Part shown: positions 1 to 6,862 of the stretch, in pieces | How positions within the stretch are numbered: the first letter of the stretch is position 1 | How the letters are laid out: every line of letters starts with the position of its first letter | Origin: Actinomycetota bacterium | Lineage (GTDB): Bacteria > Actinomycetota > Actinomycetes > Nanopelagicales > Nanopelagicaceae | NCBI GenBank assembly: GCA_013205455.1 | Contig: JABMMO010000163.1 | Location: 1 to 9,969, forward strand | Direction of reading: 5' to 3' | DNA: 9,969 nucleotides | Notes under the pieces: model-generated | What the model was told of the DNA's origin: nothing | The model's input: only the letters and a program-made list of their open reading frames with translations | Databases searched by the model: none | Translations under genes and position numbers: made by a program

Positions 1-60
1 ACGTTGCGAAGTGCGGCGCTATCTGATGAAACTGGCGAGAAGTTAAGAGCGTTGCTTTAA
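1..60 (+). CDS. C-terminal tail of an unidentified protein (partial)
   Basis: The first 60 bases read open in frame 1 and end in TAA at 58-60, giving a 19-residue tail that ends ...DETGEKLRALL. The composition (charged, Leu/Ala-rich, helix-like) suits a protein C-terminus. The stop lies 3 bp before the stop of the convergent flavoprotein gene, the same tight convergent spacing seen at 9410-9412. Too little is visible to name a family. It may be a further gene of the aromatic pathway, or unrelated. Confidence 0.45.
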   Translation, partial: TLRSAALSDETGEKLRALL

Positions 61-63
61 GGC

Positions 64-2478
64 TTAGCTCTCTTCAAACTTTGCCGTGATTTCTGCATAA
101 GTCATAAGTGAACGAGCTGCTTCAGCTGCCATCTTTTCGCGTTCTAGATTTCGCTCGAGCTGGACTTTTGCTGATACATATTGTTTTGGCCATTTCACAT
201 CTAGATAACCGATTTTTGCGGCTTCATTCAGGGTCCATGCGGGATTAGCTAAATGCGGACGGGCTATTGCACATAGATCGGCGCGACCCGCAGCAATAAT
301 CGTATTTGCATGGTCTGCCTCAGATATTGCGCCAACTGCGATGGTTTTTATGCCAATTTCGTTTCGGATTTGATCTGAGAATGGAGTCTGGAACATGCGA
401 CCATAAACTGGCTTCTCTTCCTTCGATACCTGTCCCGAAGAACAGTCAATAACATCTGCCCCAGCAGCTTTAAATGCGCGCGCTATTTCAACGGCATCTT
501 TTGGGGTAATTCCACCTTCTACCCAATCATGCGCAGAGATACGTACGCTGATTGGTTTACCAGCTGGCCAGGCGGCGCGGACTGCGTTAAAAACTTCTAG
601 CGGATAACGGAGACGATTTTCTAATGAACCGCCGTATTCGTCGGTACGTTGATTGGTTAGTGGGGAAATAAATGAAGAAATTAAATAGCCGTGTGCAGCG
701 TGCAGTTCTAGCCAATCGAAACCAGCCTCAGCTCCAGCATTAGTGGCGCGAACAAAGTCAGCTTTAACTCGGTCCATATCTTCGCGAGTCATAGCTTTCG
801 AAGTTTGAGAAACGCCTGCTAAATATTGTTGTGGTGATGCTGAAATTAATTCCCAGCCGCCACTTGCAACTGGTTTATCAATTCCTTCCCAGGGTAAGTT
901 AGTTGCACCCTTTGCACCAGCATGACCAATTTGTATCGCAATCTTGGCCTCGGAATTTTCGTGAACAAAATTTACAATTCGTTTCCAGCCGGCAGTGTGT
1001 TCTGGGGTGTACATACCTGGGCATCCAGGCGTGATTCGAGCATCTGCGGTAACGCAAGTCATTTCAGTAAATACCAATCCTGCGCCACCCATTGCACGCG
1101 CACCTAAATGCACAAGATGATAATCAGCAGGCATACCGTCGTCAGCTGAATATTGCGCCATCGGCGAAACCACAATGCGATTTTTTAGAACTACATCACG
1201 AACTTTTAATGGTGTGAGCATCGGTGGGATTTGGCTACCGGACTTTGGAAGCGGTACACCAGCATCGGCAAAAGCTTTTTCCGCATACCAACGTTCATAT
1301 CCATCTAAGAAGTTAGCATCGCGTACTCGTAAATTTTCATGGCTGATCCGTTGAGATCTAGTTAGTAACGAATAATTGAATTGCTCCGCAGGAAGTCGGG
1401 TGTAGCGATCTATATGTTCAAACCACTCCATAGCGTTACGGGCTGCGTTCTGGATTTTTAAAACTTCTACAGATCGCAAATCTTGGTAAGTTTTTAGTAC
1501 TGATTCTAGGTTTACTGAACTATCACCAGAACCCGCAGCAAGAGTCTCGAATGAGCGTGCTAGTTCAATCGCATCTTCCATCGCTAATTTTGTGCCTGAC
1601 CCAATAGAGAAGTGCGCAGTATGAGCCGCATCGCCCATCAAAATGGTTGGGACTTTCTTTTGATTAATAGTGTTCCAATGAATCCACTCTTGGCAGATAA
1701 CTCTAGGGAATTTAATCCAAATAGCCGACCCTCTTAAATGCGCTGCGTTTGTAAGAAGTTTTGCACCATCAAGATGTTCTTTAAATAAGTTTTCACAGAA
1801 TGCAACAGCTTCTTCTTGCGACATATCCTCAAGTCCGGCTTTTTTCCATACCTCTTCGGGAGTTTCGACAATAAAAGTTGAGGTATCACCATCAAATTGA
1901 TAAACATGGGCTTGGAACCAACCAAATTCAGTCTCTTTAAATAAGAAGGTAAAATCTTTAAACATCTTCTTGGTACCGAGCCAAACGAAGCGGCAGATTC
2001 GAGTATCAATATCTGGCTTGAAAGTTTCAGCGTAGCGGGTTCGGATTGCACTGTTTAAACCATCAGCCGCTATCACCAAATCAGCATCATATTTAGCAGC
2101 CATTTCTTGATCATCTTTGACATCTGTTTCAAAAACTAAATTTACGCCAAGTTCTTCACAACGTGTCTGCAAAATATTAAGCAATCGCTTGCGACCGATT
2201 CCGCAAAAACCGTGGCCGCCAGAGATAAAACTTTCATCATCGATCCGCACATCAATGTCATCCCAGTGATTAAAAGATCCTAAAATCTCACGAGCGGTTT
2301 TTTCATCGGCGCGGACAAAATTGCTAAGGGTTTGATCCGAAAAAACAACGCCCCAACCAAAAGTGTCATACGGGCGATTTCGTTCCACTACCGTGATTTC
2401 ATGGGCTGGGTTCTGCTTCTTCATTAAAATACCAAAGTAAAGGCCAGCGGCACCGCCACCAATTGAAAGAATCTTCAT
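64..2478 (-). CDS. FAD monooxygenase / Old Yellow Enzyme fusion (2-aminobenzoyl-CoA monooxygenase/reductase or salicylyl-CoA 5-hydroxylase family)
   Basis: This 804-residue cytosolic flavoprotein has two catalytic halves. Residues 1 to about 395 are a group A aromatic monooxygenase: FAD Rossmann motif GGGAAG at 7-12, Glu32 closing strand 2, DG-S-R motif (D139, G140, S143, R146) and GD motif at 282-283 in MGDAAHTAHF. Residues about 415-780 are an OYE-type TIM barrel: SPMAQYSA from 438, QIGHAGAKG from 516, the HAAH pair (H593, H596) expected for hydride/proton chemistry, and GRAD at 731 with R740 for FMN phosphate. In characterised relatives the first half hydroxylates an aromatic CoA thioester with O2 and NAD(P)H, and in 2-aminobenzoyl-CoA monooxygenase/reductase the second half reduces the dearomatised product. 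The ATG at 2476-2478 is chosen because AAAGGAGAGCAAATG gives a good ribosome site and the FAD motif follows at once; a start at 2547 would add 23 unconserved residues. Substrate (2-aminobenzoyl-, salicyloyl- or another aryl-CoA) is unresolved. Confidence 0.9.
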   Translation of the reverse strand: MKILSIGGGAAGLYFGILMKKQNPAHEITVVERNRPYDTFGWGVVFSDQTLSNFVRADEKTAREILGSFNHWDDIDVRIDDESFISGGHGFCGIGRKRLLNILQTRCEELGVNLVFETDVKDDQEMAAKYDADLVIAADGLNSAIRTRYAETFKPDIDTRICRFVWLGTKKMFKDFTFLFKETEFGWFQAHVYQFDGDTSTFIVETPEEVWKKAGLEDMSQEEAVAFCENLFKEHLDGAKLLTNAAHLRGSAIWIKFPRVICQEWIHWNTINQKKVPTILMGDAAHTAHFSIGSGTKLAMEDAIELARSFETLAAGSGDSSVNLESVLKTYQDLRSVEVLKIQNAARNAMEWFEHIDRYTRLPAEQFNYSLLTRSQRISHENLRVRDANFLDGYERWYAEKAFADAGVPLPKSGSQIPPMLTPLKVRDVVLKNRIVVSPMAQYSADDGMPADYHLVHLGARAMGGAGLVFTEMTCVTADARITPGCPGMYTPEHTAGWKRIVNFVHENSEAKIAIQIGHAGAKGATNLPWEGIDKPVASGGWELISASPQQYLAGVSQTSKAMTREDMDRVKADFVRATNAGAEAGFDWLELHAAHGYLISSFISPLTNQRTDEYGGSLENRLRYPLEVFNAVRAAWPAGKPISVRISAHDWVEGGITPKDAVEIARAFKAAGADVIDCSSGQVSKEEKPVYGRMFQTPFSDQIRNEIGIKTIAVGAISEADHANTIIAAGRADLCAIARPHLANPAWTLNEAAKIGYLDVKWPKQYVSAKVQLERNLEREKMAAEAARSLMTYAEITAKFEES

Positions 2479-2598
2479 TTGCTCTCCTTTACCTTTTCCC
2501 CATTTGCAACATTTCGAATTACAGTCAAGGGATAATAACCGTGCCAAGAATAGGGTTACTTACTTACTTCTGCCAGAGATAGTGATTAGGGTTACTAC
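2479..2598. promoter_or_regulatory. Divergent promoter region with 10-bp direct repeat TAGGGTTACT
   Basis: This 120-bp gap between two divergent starts must hold both promoters. TAGGGTTACT occurs exactly twice, at 2551-2560 and 2587-2596, 36 bp apart. Each copy begins with TAGGGT, which fits the actinobacterial -10 pattern TAnnnT. The second sits 6 bases before the SDR ATG, so it could start a leaderless transcript. GATAAT at 2531-2536 is another -10 candidate for the + strand. On the - strand TTGACT (complement of 2523-2528) resembles a -35, but no convincing -10 follows at 17-18 bp. The repeats may be tandem -10 elements or half-sites for a regulator; the sequence does not decide. Confidence 0.4.
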
Positions 2599-3375
2599 AT
2601 GTTCAGTCCGAGATTTAATGGCAAAGCCGCAATCGTTACTGGGGGCAGCGGTGGGATTGGTTCTGCTGTTGTGGAAGCGCTGCTTAACGAAGGCGCAATG
2701 GTTGCGATATTTGATACCGACCAAGAGACCCTACAAAAGAGTGTCGCCGCTTTTTCTACTTCTGGCTCAAAGGTAATTGGAGAGGTCGTTGATGTGCGCG
2801 ATGATGCTGCAGTCAAGAAAGCGGTTGATGCAGTCGCTGAAAAATTTGGCCGGGTTGATATTTTAATTGCAGCAGCTGGCGGATCGCTGGGCACACCGCG
2901 CGATTTAAATGAGATTAGCGAAGCCGACATTGATTTAGTTCTAGATGTAAATGTAAAAGGAACTTTTAATTGTGCGCGTGCGGTAATAGAACATATGAAA
3001 AAAGCTGGCGGCGGTTCTATCGTTACTTTTTCTTCGATTGGTGGTCGTGGCGCAAGCCCAGTAACTGGCGTTCCATATGCCGCTGCAAAATCTGCCATTC
3101 TAGGTTTAACTCGCAGGCTTGCGCGCGAAGTCGGCGCTGACAAAATTAGAGTAAATGCAATTGCGCCAGGACTTTTCTTAACTGGACGGTTGCAAGGAAT
3201 GTTCGATGCACTTGCCGAATCTGAGCGGAATGAAGTTTTAAACGCCATACCGTTAAAGCGGATGCCCGAAATAGACGAATGCGTTCAACCAGTTTTATTC
3301 CTAGCTAGCGATGCCGCTTCTTATATGACTGGAACTGTTTTAGATGTTAACGGCGGCAGATTGATGCCTAGTTAG
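2599..3375 (+). CDS. Short-chain dehydrogenase/reductase (classical SDR)
   Basis: The protein has 258 residues, the normal length for a classical SDR, a cytosolic NAD(P)-dependent oxidoreductase. The cofactor motif TGGSGGIG lies at 14-21. Asp39 at the end of strand 2 favours NAD over NADP. Asp65, Asn118, Ser146, Tyr160 and Lys164 (YAAAK) supply adenine-binding and catalytic residues, NAIAPG is at 186-191, and the usual end ...GTVLDVNGG is present. Oddities: the structural NNAG motif reads AAAG (91-94), losing its first Asn, and Ser146 to Tyr160 is one residue longer than usual. There is no Shine-Dalgarno before the ATG, but TAGGGT lies 6 bases upstream, suggesting leaderless translation. It is divergent from the aryl-CoA flavoprotein, so a role in the same pathway (for example oxidising a hydroxyacyl-CoA or cyclic alcohol intermediate) is plausible but inferred. 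Its last 8 bp overlap the convergent livM end. Confidence 0.9.
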   Translation: MFSPRFNGKAAIVTGGSGGIGSAVVEALLNEGAMVAIFDTDQETLQKSVAAFSTSGSKVIGEVVDVRDDAAVKKAVDAVAEKFGRVDILIAAAGGSLGTPRDLNEISEADIDLVLDVNVKGTFNCARAVIEHMKKAGGGSIVTFSSIGGRGASPVTGVPYAAAKSAILGLTRRLAREVGADKIRVNAIAPGLFLTGRLQGMFDALAESERNEVLNAIPLKRMPEIDECVQPVLFLASDAASYMTGTVLDVNGGRLMPS

Positions 3376-4414
3376 ACTTTTTCTTAAAATTAGGAAACGC
3401 AAATTCTTTCCCATTTGTTACCCCTGAAGATCGCCATAAAAGAGCCACAACTAAAGTGGCGGCAATGAAAATTGCCCTAGCACCGTTAGGTAAATCAATT
3501 GATAATCCAAAGATAGCTTTACCTTGTTCCATCATCAGCAAAACTTGTCCGACTGAGATCACAAGTAGAGTGCCGACAAGCGCACCCCAAATACTGCCGC
3601 TACCGCCAATTACCAACATTGAAAGTGTCAGAAATGTGAAGCCTAAGTAATAATCTTGCACTTGAACGGTTCCCGCTACATGTGAGTACATAGCGCCAGC
3701 CAAGCCAGCAAGTGCTCCAGAGAGCGCAAAGGCAATTCTTCTAACCCGAATAATGTTTATTCCAAGAGCAGGCGCTGCTAAATTATCTTCGCGAGTTGCC
3801 CTTAGCGTTCTACCGATACTAGATACATTCAATAGATAAACAAGTACCAAAGCCAACAAAGCTAATAGCAGCGGAATGAATAAATTCTGAAATTTGGGAA
3901 CACCTGGTAGCGCTTGAGAGCCTGGGCCGAATTTCGTATTGTTGAAAAAGAAATTGTAAGCAACACCTAACAAAGCGAAAGTTGCGATTCCGGCTGCAAG
4001 ACCATTTAATCTCATTAAGAAAACTCCAGTAATTCCTGCAACTACGCCACCAACAATTGCAGCAATCAATAAACTCAGATAAAGATTAACTTGAATATCT
4101 GCGATTGATTGCAATAAATCGGTCATAGATAACGCATTATTTTTAATACGGACCGGCGCTGTTAGTAGACCAGAGACAAATGCTCCTAACATCGCGAAAG
4201 CGCCATGTCCAAATGAAAGAACGCCAGAATTTCCTACGAAAACTTGTAAAGCAAGCACCATTACAAAATAGCAAAGCGCCAATTGAACCGTAAGCATCAA
4301 GCTTGCTGAACTAAAACCTATTAAGCAGGAAAAAACAATAAGAATTAGTGCTGGACCTAAAAGTTCAGTTAATGAAAAGTGAGTAATGCCACTGATGTTT
4401 TTGATTTTTTTCAT
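3368..4414 (-). CDS. livM: Liv-type ABC importer permease LivM
   Basis: This 348-residue integral membrane permease is the second transmembrane subunit of a branched-chain-amino-acid-type importer. Hydrophobic segments recur from about residue 20 to 325, consistent with eight to ten helices. Family motifs are GNSGVLSFGHGAFAMLGAF (61-79), the cytoplasmic coupling stretch GRTLRATREDNLAAPALGIN (201-220) that contacts the ATPases, ALAGLAGAMYSHVAG (234-248) and GGSGSIWGALVG (270-281). The C-terminus is lysine-rich, as expected on the cytoplasmic side. The ATG overlaps the livH stop by one base (TGATG), indicating translational coupling, and GGAGAG sits 6 bases upstream of it. It is the last gene of the operon, and its stop lies 8 bp inside the convergent SDR gene. 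Homologues import leucine-type amino acids, amides, urea or aromatic acids, and the permease sequence alone does not fix the substrate. Confidence 0.93.
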   Translation of the reverse strand: MKKIKNISGITHFSLTELLGPALILIVFSCLIGFSSASLMLTVQLALCYFVMVLALQVFVGNSGVLSFGHGAFAMLGAFVSGLLTAPVRIKNNALSMTDLLQSIADIQVNLYLSLLIAAIVGGVVAGITGVFLMRLNGLAAGIATFALLGVAYNFFFNNTKFGPGSQALPGVPKFQNLFIPLLLALLALVLVYLLNVSSIGRTLRATREDNLAAPALGINIIRVRRIAFALSGALAGLAGAMYSHVAGTVQVQDYYLGFTFLTLSMLVIGGSGSIWGALVGTLLVISVGQVLLMMEQGKAIFGLSIDLPNGARAIFIAATLVVALLWRSSGVTNGKEFAFPNFKKKSN

Positions 4415-5286
4415 CAGACTCTCTCCATTTCATTAGCTTTACTCATGATTCCACCAGGTCTAACTAGAAGAATTATTAATACCAAAAGGAATAACCATGA
4501 ATACGCATAAACCCGTGCATTTCCCAGAAAAGTATTTAGCAAACTAAGAATCACGCCAACTATGAACCCACCGAGAGCAGATCCTCTAAGCGAAGATATT
4601 CCTCCGATAACTATTCCAACAAGCGCCAGAATTGTTATGTTGACGCCATACATCGGCGAAACTTGCGGGTTTTCGACTACGACGATGAATCCCACAATTG
4701 CAGCAAGAACGCCGCTCATCGCAAATGCGGAAGCGATCAATCGATTAGAGCGAACCCCAAGCAAGCGTGCAGTTTTGAAATCGATCGCTGCTGCACGAAG
4801 TTGTAAACCTAAAGAAGTTCGTTCAATTAGATATCCAGCTATTAATAAAATTACGACGGTAATTACTACCGTTGCAATACTAGAAATTGTGACTGATGCT
4901 CCAGCAACTTTAACTTCACCGCTCATCCATGGTGCAATTGCCGCAGATTTAGGTAAAGCTCCAAAAATCAATTCATAAACGCGCTGCAGTAACACTGAAA
5001 GCCCAAAAGATGCGATCAACATGATTGCTGGCCCCGTTCCCCGAAGCCTTCGATAAATTAAAAGTTCCATCGCGACCGCCAATAACGCAGTTACAACCGC
5101 AGCAATTATGAAACTTACAATTAAAGGTAGGTCATTAGTAACAACGAGGATGTAGGCAGAAATTGTGATTAATTCAGCGTGCGCAAAATTAACTAAACGC
5201 ATAACACCGAATACCAACCCCAAACCTAAGGCTGCAAGTGCATATGTTCCGCCGAGGCTAATCGCATCTAGTATGGCTTGAACCAT
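4414..5286 (-). CDS. livH: Liv-type ABC importer permease LivH
   Basis: This 290-residue integral membrane permease pairs with LivM to form the translocation path; the length is typical of LivH. The N-terminal signature GVMRLVNFAHAELITISAY (27-45) is clear, with Ala37 where the family usually has Gly in NFAHG. The ATPase-coupling stretch LGLQLRAAAIDFKTARLLGV lies at about 159-178, and ALVGIVIGGISSLRGSALGG (221-240) is the conserved late loop. About eight hydrophobic segments are visible. The ATG at 5284-5286 follows the livF TAA with no gap and no strong ribosome site, so translation probably depends on ribosomes finishing livF. The downstream junction with livM is a one-base overlap. A long open frame on the opposite strand within this gene is not considered coding. 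Confidence 0.93.
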   Translation of the reverse strand: MVQAILDAISLGGTYALAALGLGLVFGVMRLVNFAHAELITISAYILVVTNDLPLIVSFIIAAVVTALLAVAMELLIYRRLRGTGPAIMLIASFGLSVLLQRVYELIFGALPKSAAIAPWMSGEVKVAGASVTISSIATVVITVVILLIAGYLIERTSLGLQLRAAAIDFKTARLLGVRSNRLIASAFAMSGVLAAIVGFIVVVENPQVSPMYGVNITILALVGIVIGGISSLRGSALGGFIVGVILSLLNTFLGNARVYAYSWLFLLVLIILLVRPGGIMSKANEMERV

Positions 5287-6003
5287 TTAGTTATCCGATC
5301 CAAAGTAAGCGTGCTTTAACTTCAATTCGTCTTTTGCATCCTCTGGTGTAATTCTTGCTTGAATCTTGCCATTTCTCATTATTAAAGTTTCATCAGCAAA
5401 GCTAGTTACTAAATGAGCCCTTTGTTCGACGATAACTACAGAGGTGCCATTGGAAATTATCGATTTAAGTTGATCAAAAACATCCTTAATTACTGTTGGA
5501 GAGAGACCTAAACTAGGTTCATCTAGCAATAAGATTCTTGGATCCGCGATAATTGCTCTTGCGATTGCTAACTGTTGTTGTTGGCCGCCACTTAACATTC
5601 CTGCTTGATGCTTCGCATGCGAAGTCAAAACTGGAAAAATTTCTTTAACTTTATCTAGCGCCTTTTTACTAGTGGACTTATCTTTTCGACCAGTAAGCCC
5701 AAGTTGGAGATTTTCAGTGACACTTAATCCGCCAAATATTTGACGGCCTTCGGGAACTAAACAGAGTCCCAATCGCACAATATCTTCTGGATTTTTTCCT
5801 TTAATTTCGGTTCCGCCCAATTTTATAGATCCAGACTTTGGTTGGATTTCTCCCACAATAGTCTTTAGTAGAGTTGATTTACCAACGCCGTTTGGTCCCA
5901 CAATTCCAAGAGATTTTCCTGGTTCAATTTTAAAAGAAATACCGAATAAGACTTCTACTTTTCCATATCCGGAATATAAGTCATTAATTTCAAGAAGCGA
6001 CAT
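5287..6003 (-). CDS. livF: Liv-type ABC importer ATPase LivF
   Basis: This 238-residue cytoplasmic ATPase is one of two that power the importer. Walker A is GPNGVGKS (36-43), the LivF-type VPEGRQIF lies at 83-90, the ABC signature LSGGQ is intact at 137-141, and Walker B ends in LLLDEP (158-163). The switch position carries Gln194 (IVEQ) rather than His, which is usual for LivF. Length and motif order match the family. The start ATG overlaps the livG stop by one base (TAATG) with only a weak purine-rich upstream stretch, so translation is probably coupled. It should form a heterodimer with LivG beneath LivH and LivM. LivF has the perfect signature motif while LivG's is altered, so the two composite ATP sites are not equivalent. 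Confidence 0.95.
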   Translation of the reverse strand: MSLLEINDLYSGYGKVEVLFGISFKIEPGKSLGIVGPNGVGKSTLLKTIVGEIQPKSGSIKLGGTEIKGKNPEDIVRLGLCLVPEGRQIFGGLSVTENLQLGLTGRKDKSTSKKALDKVKEIFPVLTSHAKHQAGMLSGGQQQQLAIARAIIADPRILLLDEPSLGLSPTVIKDVFDQLKSIISNGTSVVIVEQRAHLVTSFADETLIMRNGKIQARITPEDAKDELKLKHAYFGSDN

Positions 6004-6758
6004 TATTTTTTACTACTTTCTTCAGTTTCTTCAAGTGAGGTATCGCCCAAATAAGCAGTCTTAACCGCATCATTATTTAGCGCATCAAATGGAGTGCCAT
6101 CAAAAATAAGATTTCCAGTGTTTAGTACAGCCACCCTGCTACATGCCTTCGCGACAAGCCCAACATTGTGTTCTACTAAAAACATTCCACAACCTAAGTC
6201 CTTATTTATTTTAGATAGCGCTTCAAGCAAATGTGGAACTTCATGTTCATTCAGTCCGGCTGCAGGCTCATCCATAATTAAATATTTCGGATTTGCAGCC
6301 ACCGCTCTGGCAAGTCCAACCAGGCGCGCATTTCCATGAGAGATGCTTCCGGCATTTAGGTTAGCTAGCGGTTCCAAATTTAAAATCTCTAAAATGGAGT
6401 TGGTGCGCTCATTTGCGATTTTGGCCGAAATACCCAACCCAAGGGCACCTAGTGCGATATTTTCCGATACTGACAAATTTGAAAAAAGTCTTCCAGATTG
6501 AAAAGTTCTAGCTAAACCAATGCGGGCTCGATTATGCGGGGCCATTCCATCAAGAGAGTTTCCATCAAGTGAAACTGATCCGCTATCTTGATGTTCATAA
6601 CCTGCAACAATATTTATAAATGTTGTTTTCCCGGCACCATTCGGTCCAAGCAAACCAACCATCTCACCAGAGTTAATTGTGATAGATACATTCTCTAAAA
6701 CTTTAAGCGCACCAAAAGATTTACTAATACCAGTTGCGCTAAACGAACTTTCCACCAC
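6003..6758 (-). CDS. livG: Liv-type ABC importer ATPase LivG
   Basis: This 251-residue cytoplasmic ATPase is the partner of LivF. Walker A is GPNGAGKT (38-45), the Q-loop is TFQ with Gln87 followed by SGRLF, Walker B is YLIMDEP (159-165), the D-loop region is GLNEHE (168-173) and the switch is His197 (LVEH). The ABC signature, usually LSYGQ in LivG proteins, reads ISHGN (139-143): the Gly is kept but Gln becomes Asn. The start is GTG at 6756-6758. A TAG lies immediately upstream in frame, so no earlier start is possible, and GGAGAGGTGG just before it is a good ribosome site. A GTG directly follows in frame and could also serve. The end is acidic and Ser-rich (ETEESSKK). It lies downstream of a strong stem-loop that separates it from the binding-protein gene. 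Confidence 0.94.
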   Translation of the reverse strand: MVESSFSATGISKSFGALKVLENVSITINSGEMVGLLGPNGAGKTTFINIVAGYEHQDSGSVSLDGNSLDGMAPHNRARIGLARTFQSGRLFSNLSVSENIALGALGLGISAKIANERTNSILEILNLEPLANLNAGSISHGNARLVGLARAVAANPKYLIMDEPAAGLNEHEVPHLLEALSKINKDLGCGMFLVEHNVGLVAKACSRVAVLNTGNLIFDGTPFDALNNDAVKTAYLGDTSLEETEESSKK

Positions 6759-6796
6759 CTACCACCTCTCCGATGCGACACAGCCTAATATAATGA

Positions 6797-6835
6797 AAAT
6801 AGAGGTGTGTGACTTTTGGTCACACACCTCTATTT
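6797..6835 (-). terminator. 17-bp perfect stem-loop between binding protein and livGFHM (attenuating terminator or RNA-stabilising hairpin)
   Basis: The arms at 6797-6813 and 6819-6835 are exactly complementary over 17 bp with a 5-base loop. On the transcribed (-) strand the stem ends in TTTT, then CATTATATTAG, so the U-tract is short. It lies 28 bases after the binding-protein stop and 38 bases before the livG start. This placement is typical of binding-protein-first importer operons, where a hairpin causes partial termination or protects the upstream mRNA. TATATT (complement of 6787-6792), just past the hairpin, could be a -10 for independent livG transcription, but no good -35 is seen. Confidence 0.75.
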
Positions 6836-6862
6836 ATTTAATTATTACAACCTCAAACTAAA

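Noticed and set aside
1734..2051. 105-codon open frame on the - strand in another phase within the flavoprotein gene
   Set aside because: It overlaps the monooxygenase domain, where the main frame is unbroken and motif-rich; no frameshift is needed to explain it.
64..2547. Longer flavoprotein start at 2547
   Set aside because: It would place 23 residues before the FAD motif and swallow the strong AAAGGAGAG ribosome site that serves the ATG at 2476-2478.
2595..3248. 217-codon open frame on the - strand opposite the SDR gene
   Set aside because: It is low-complexity Ser/Ala/Pro/Thr-rich, matches no family, and lies wholly under a gene with clear SDR motifs.
4562..4978. 138-codon open frame on the + strand inside livH
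   Set aside because: Composition is that of an antisense shadow of a membrane protein gene; no ribosome site, promoter or recognisable motif.
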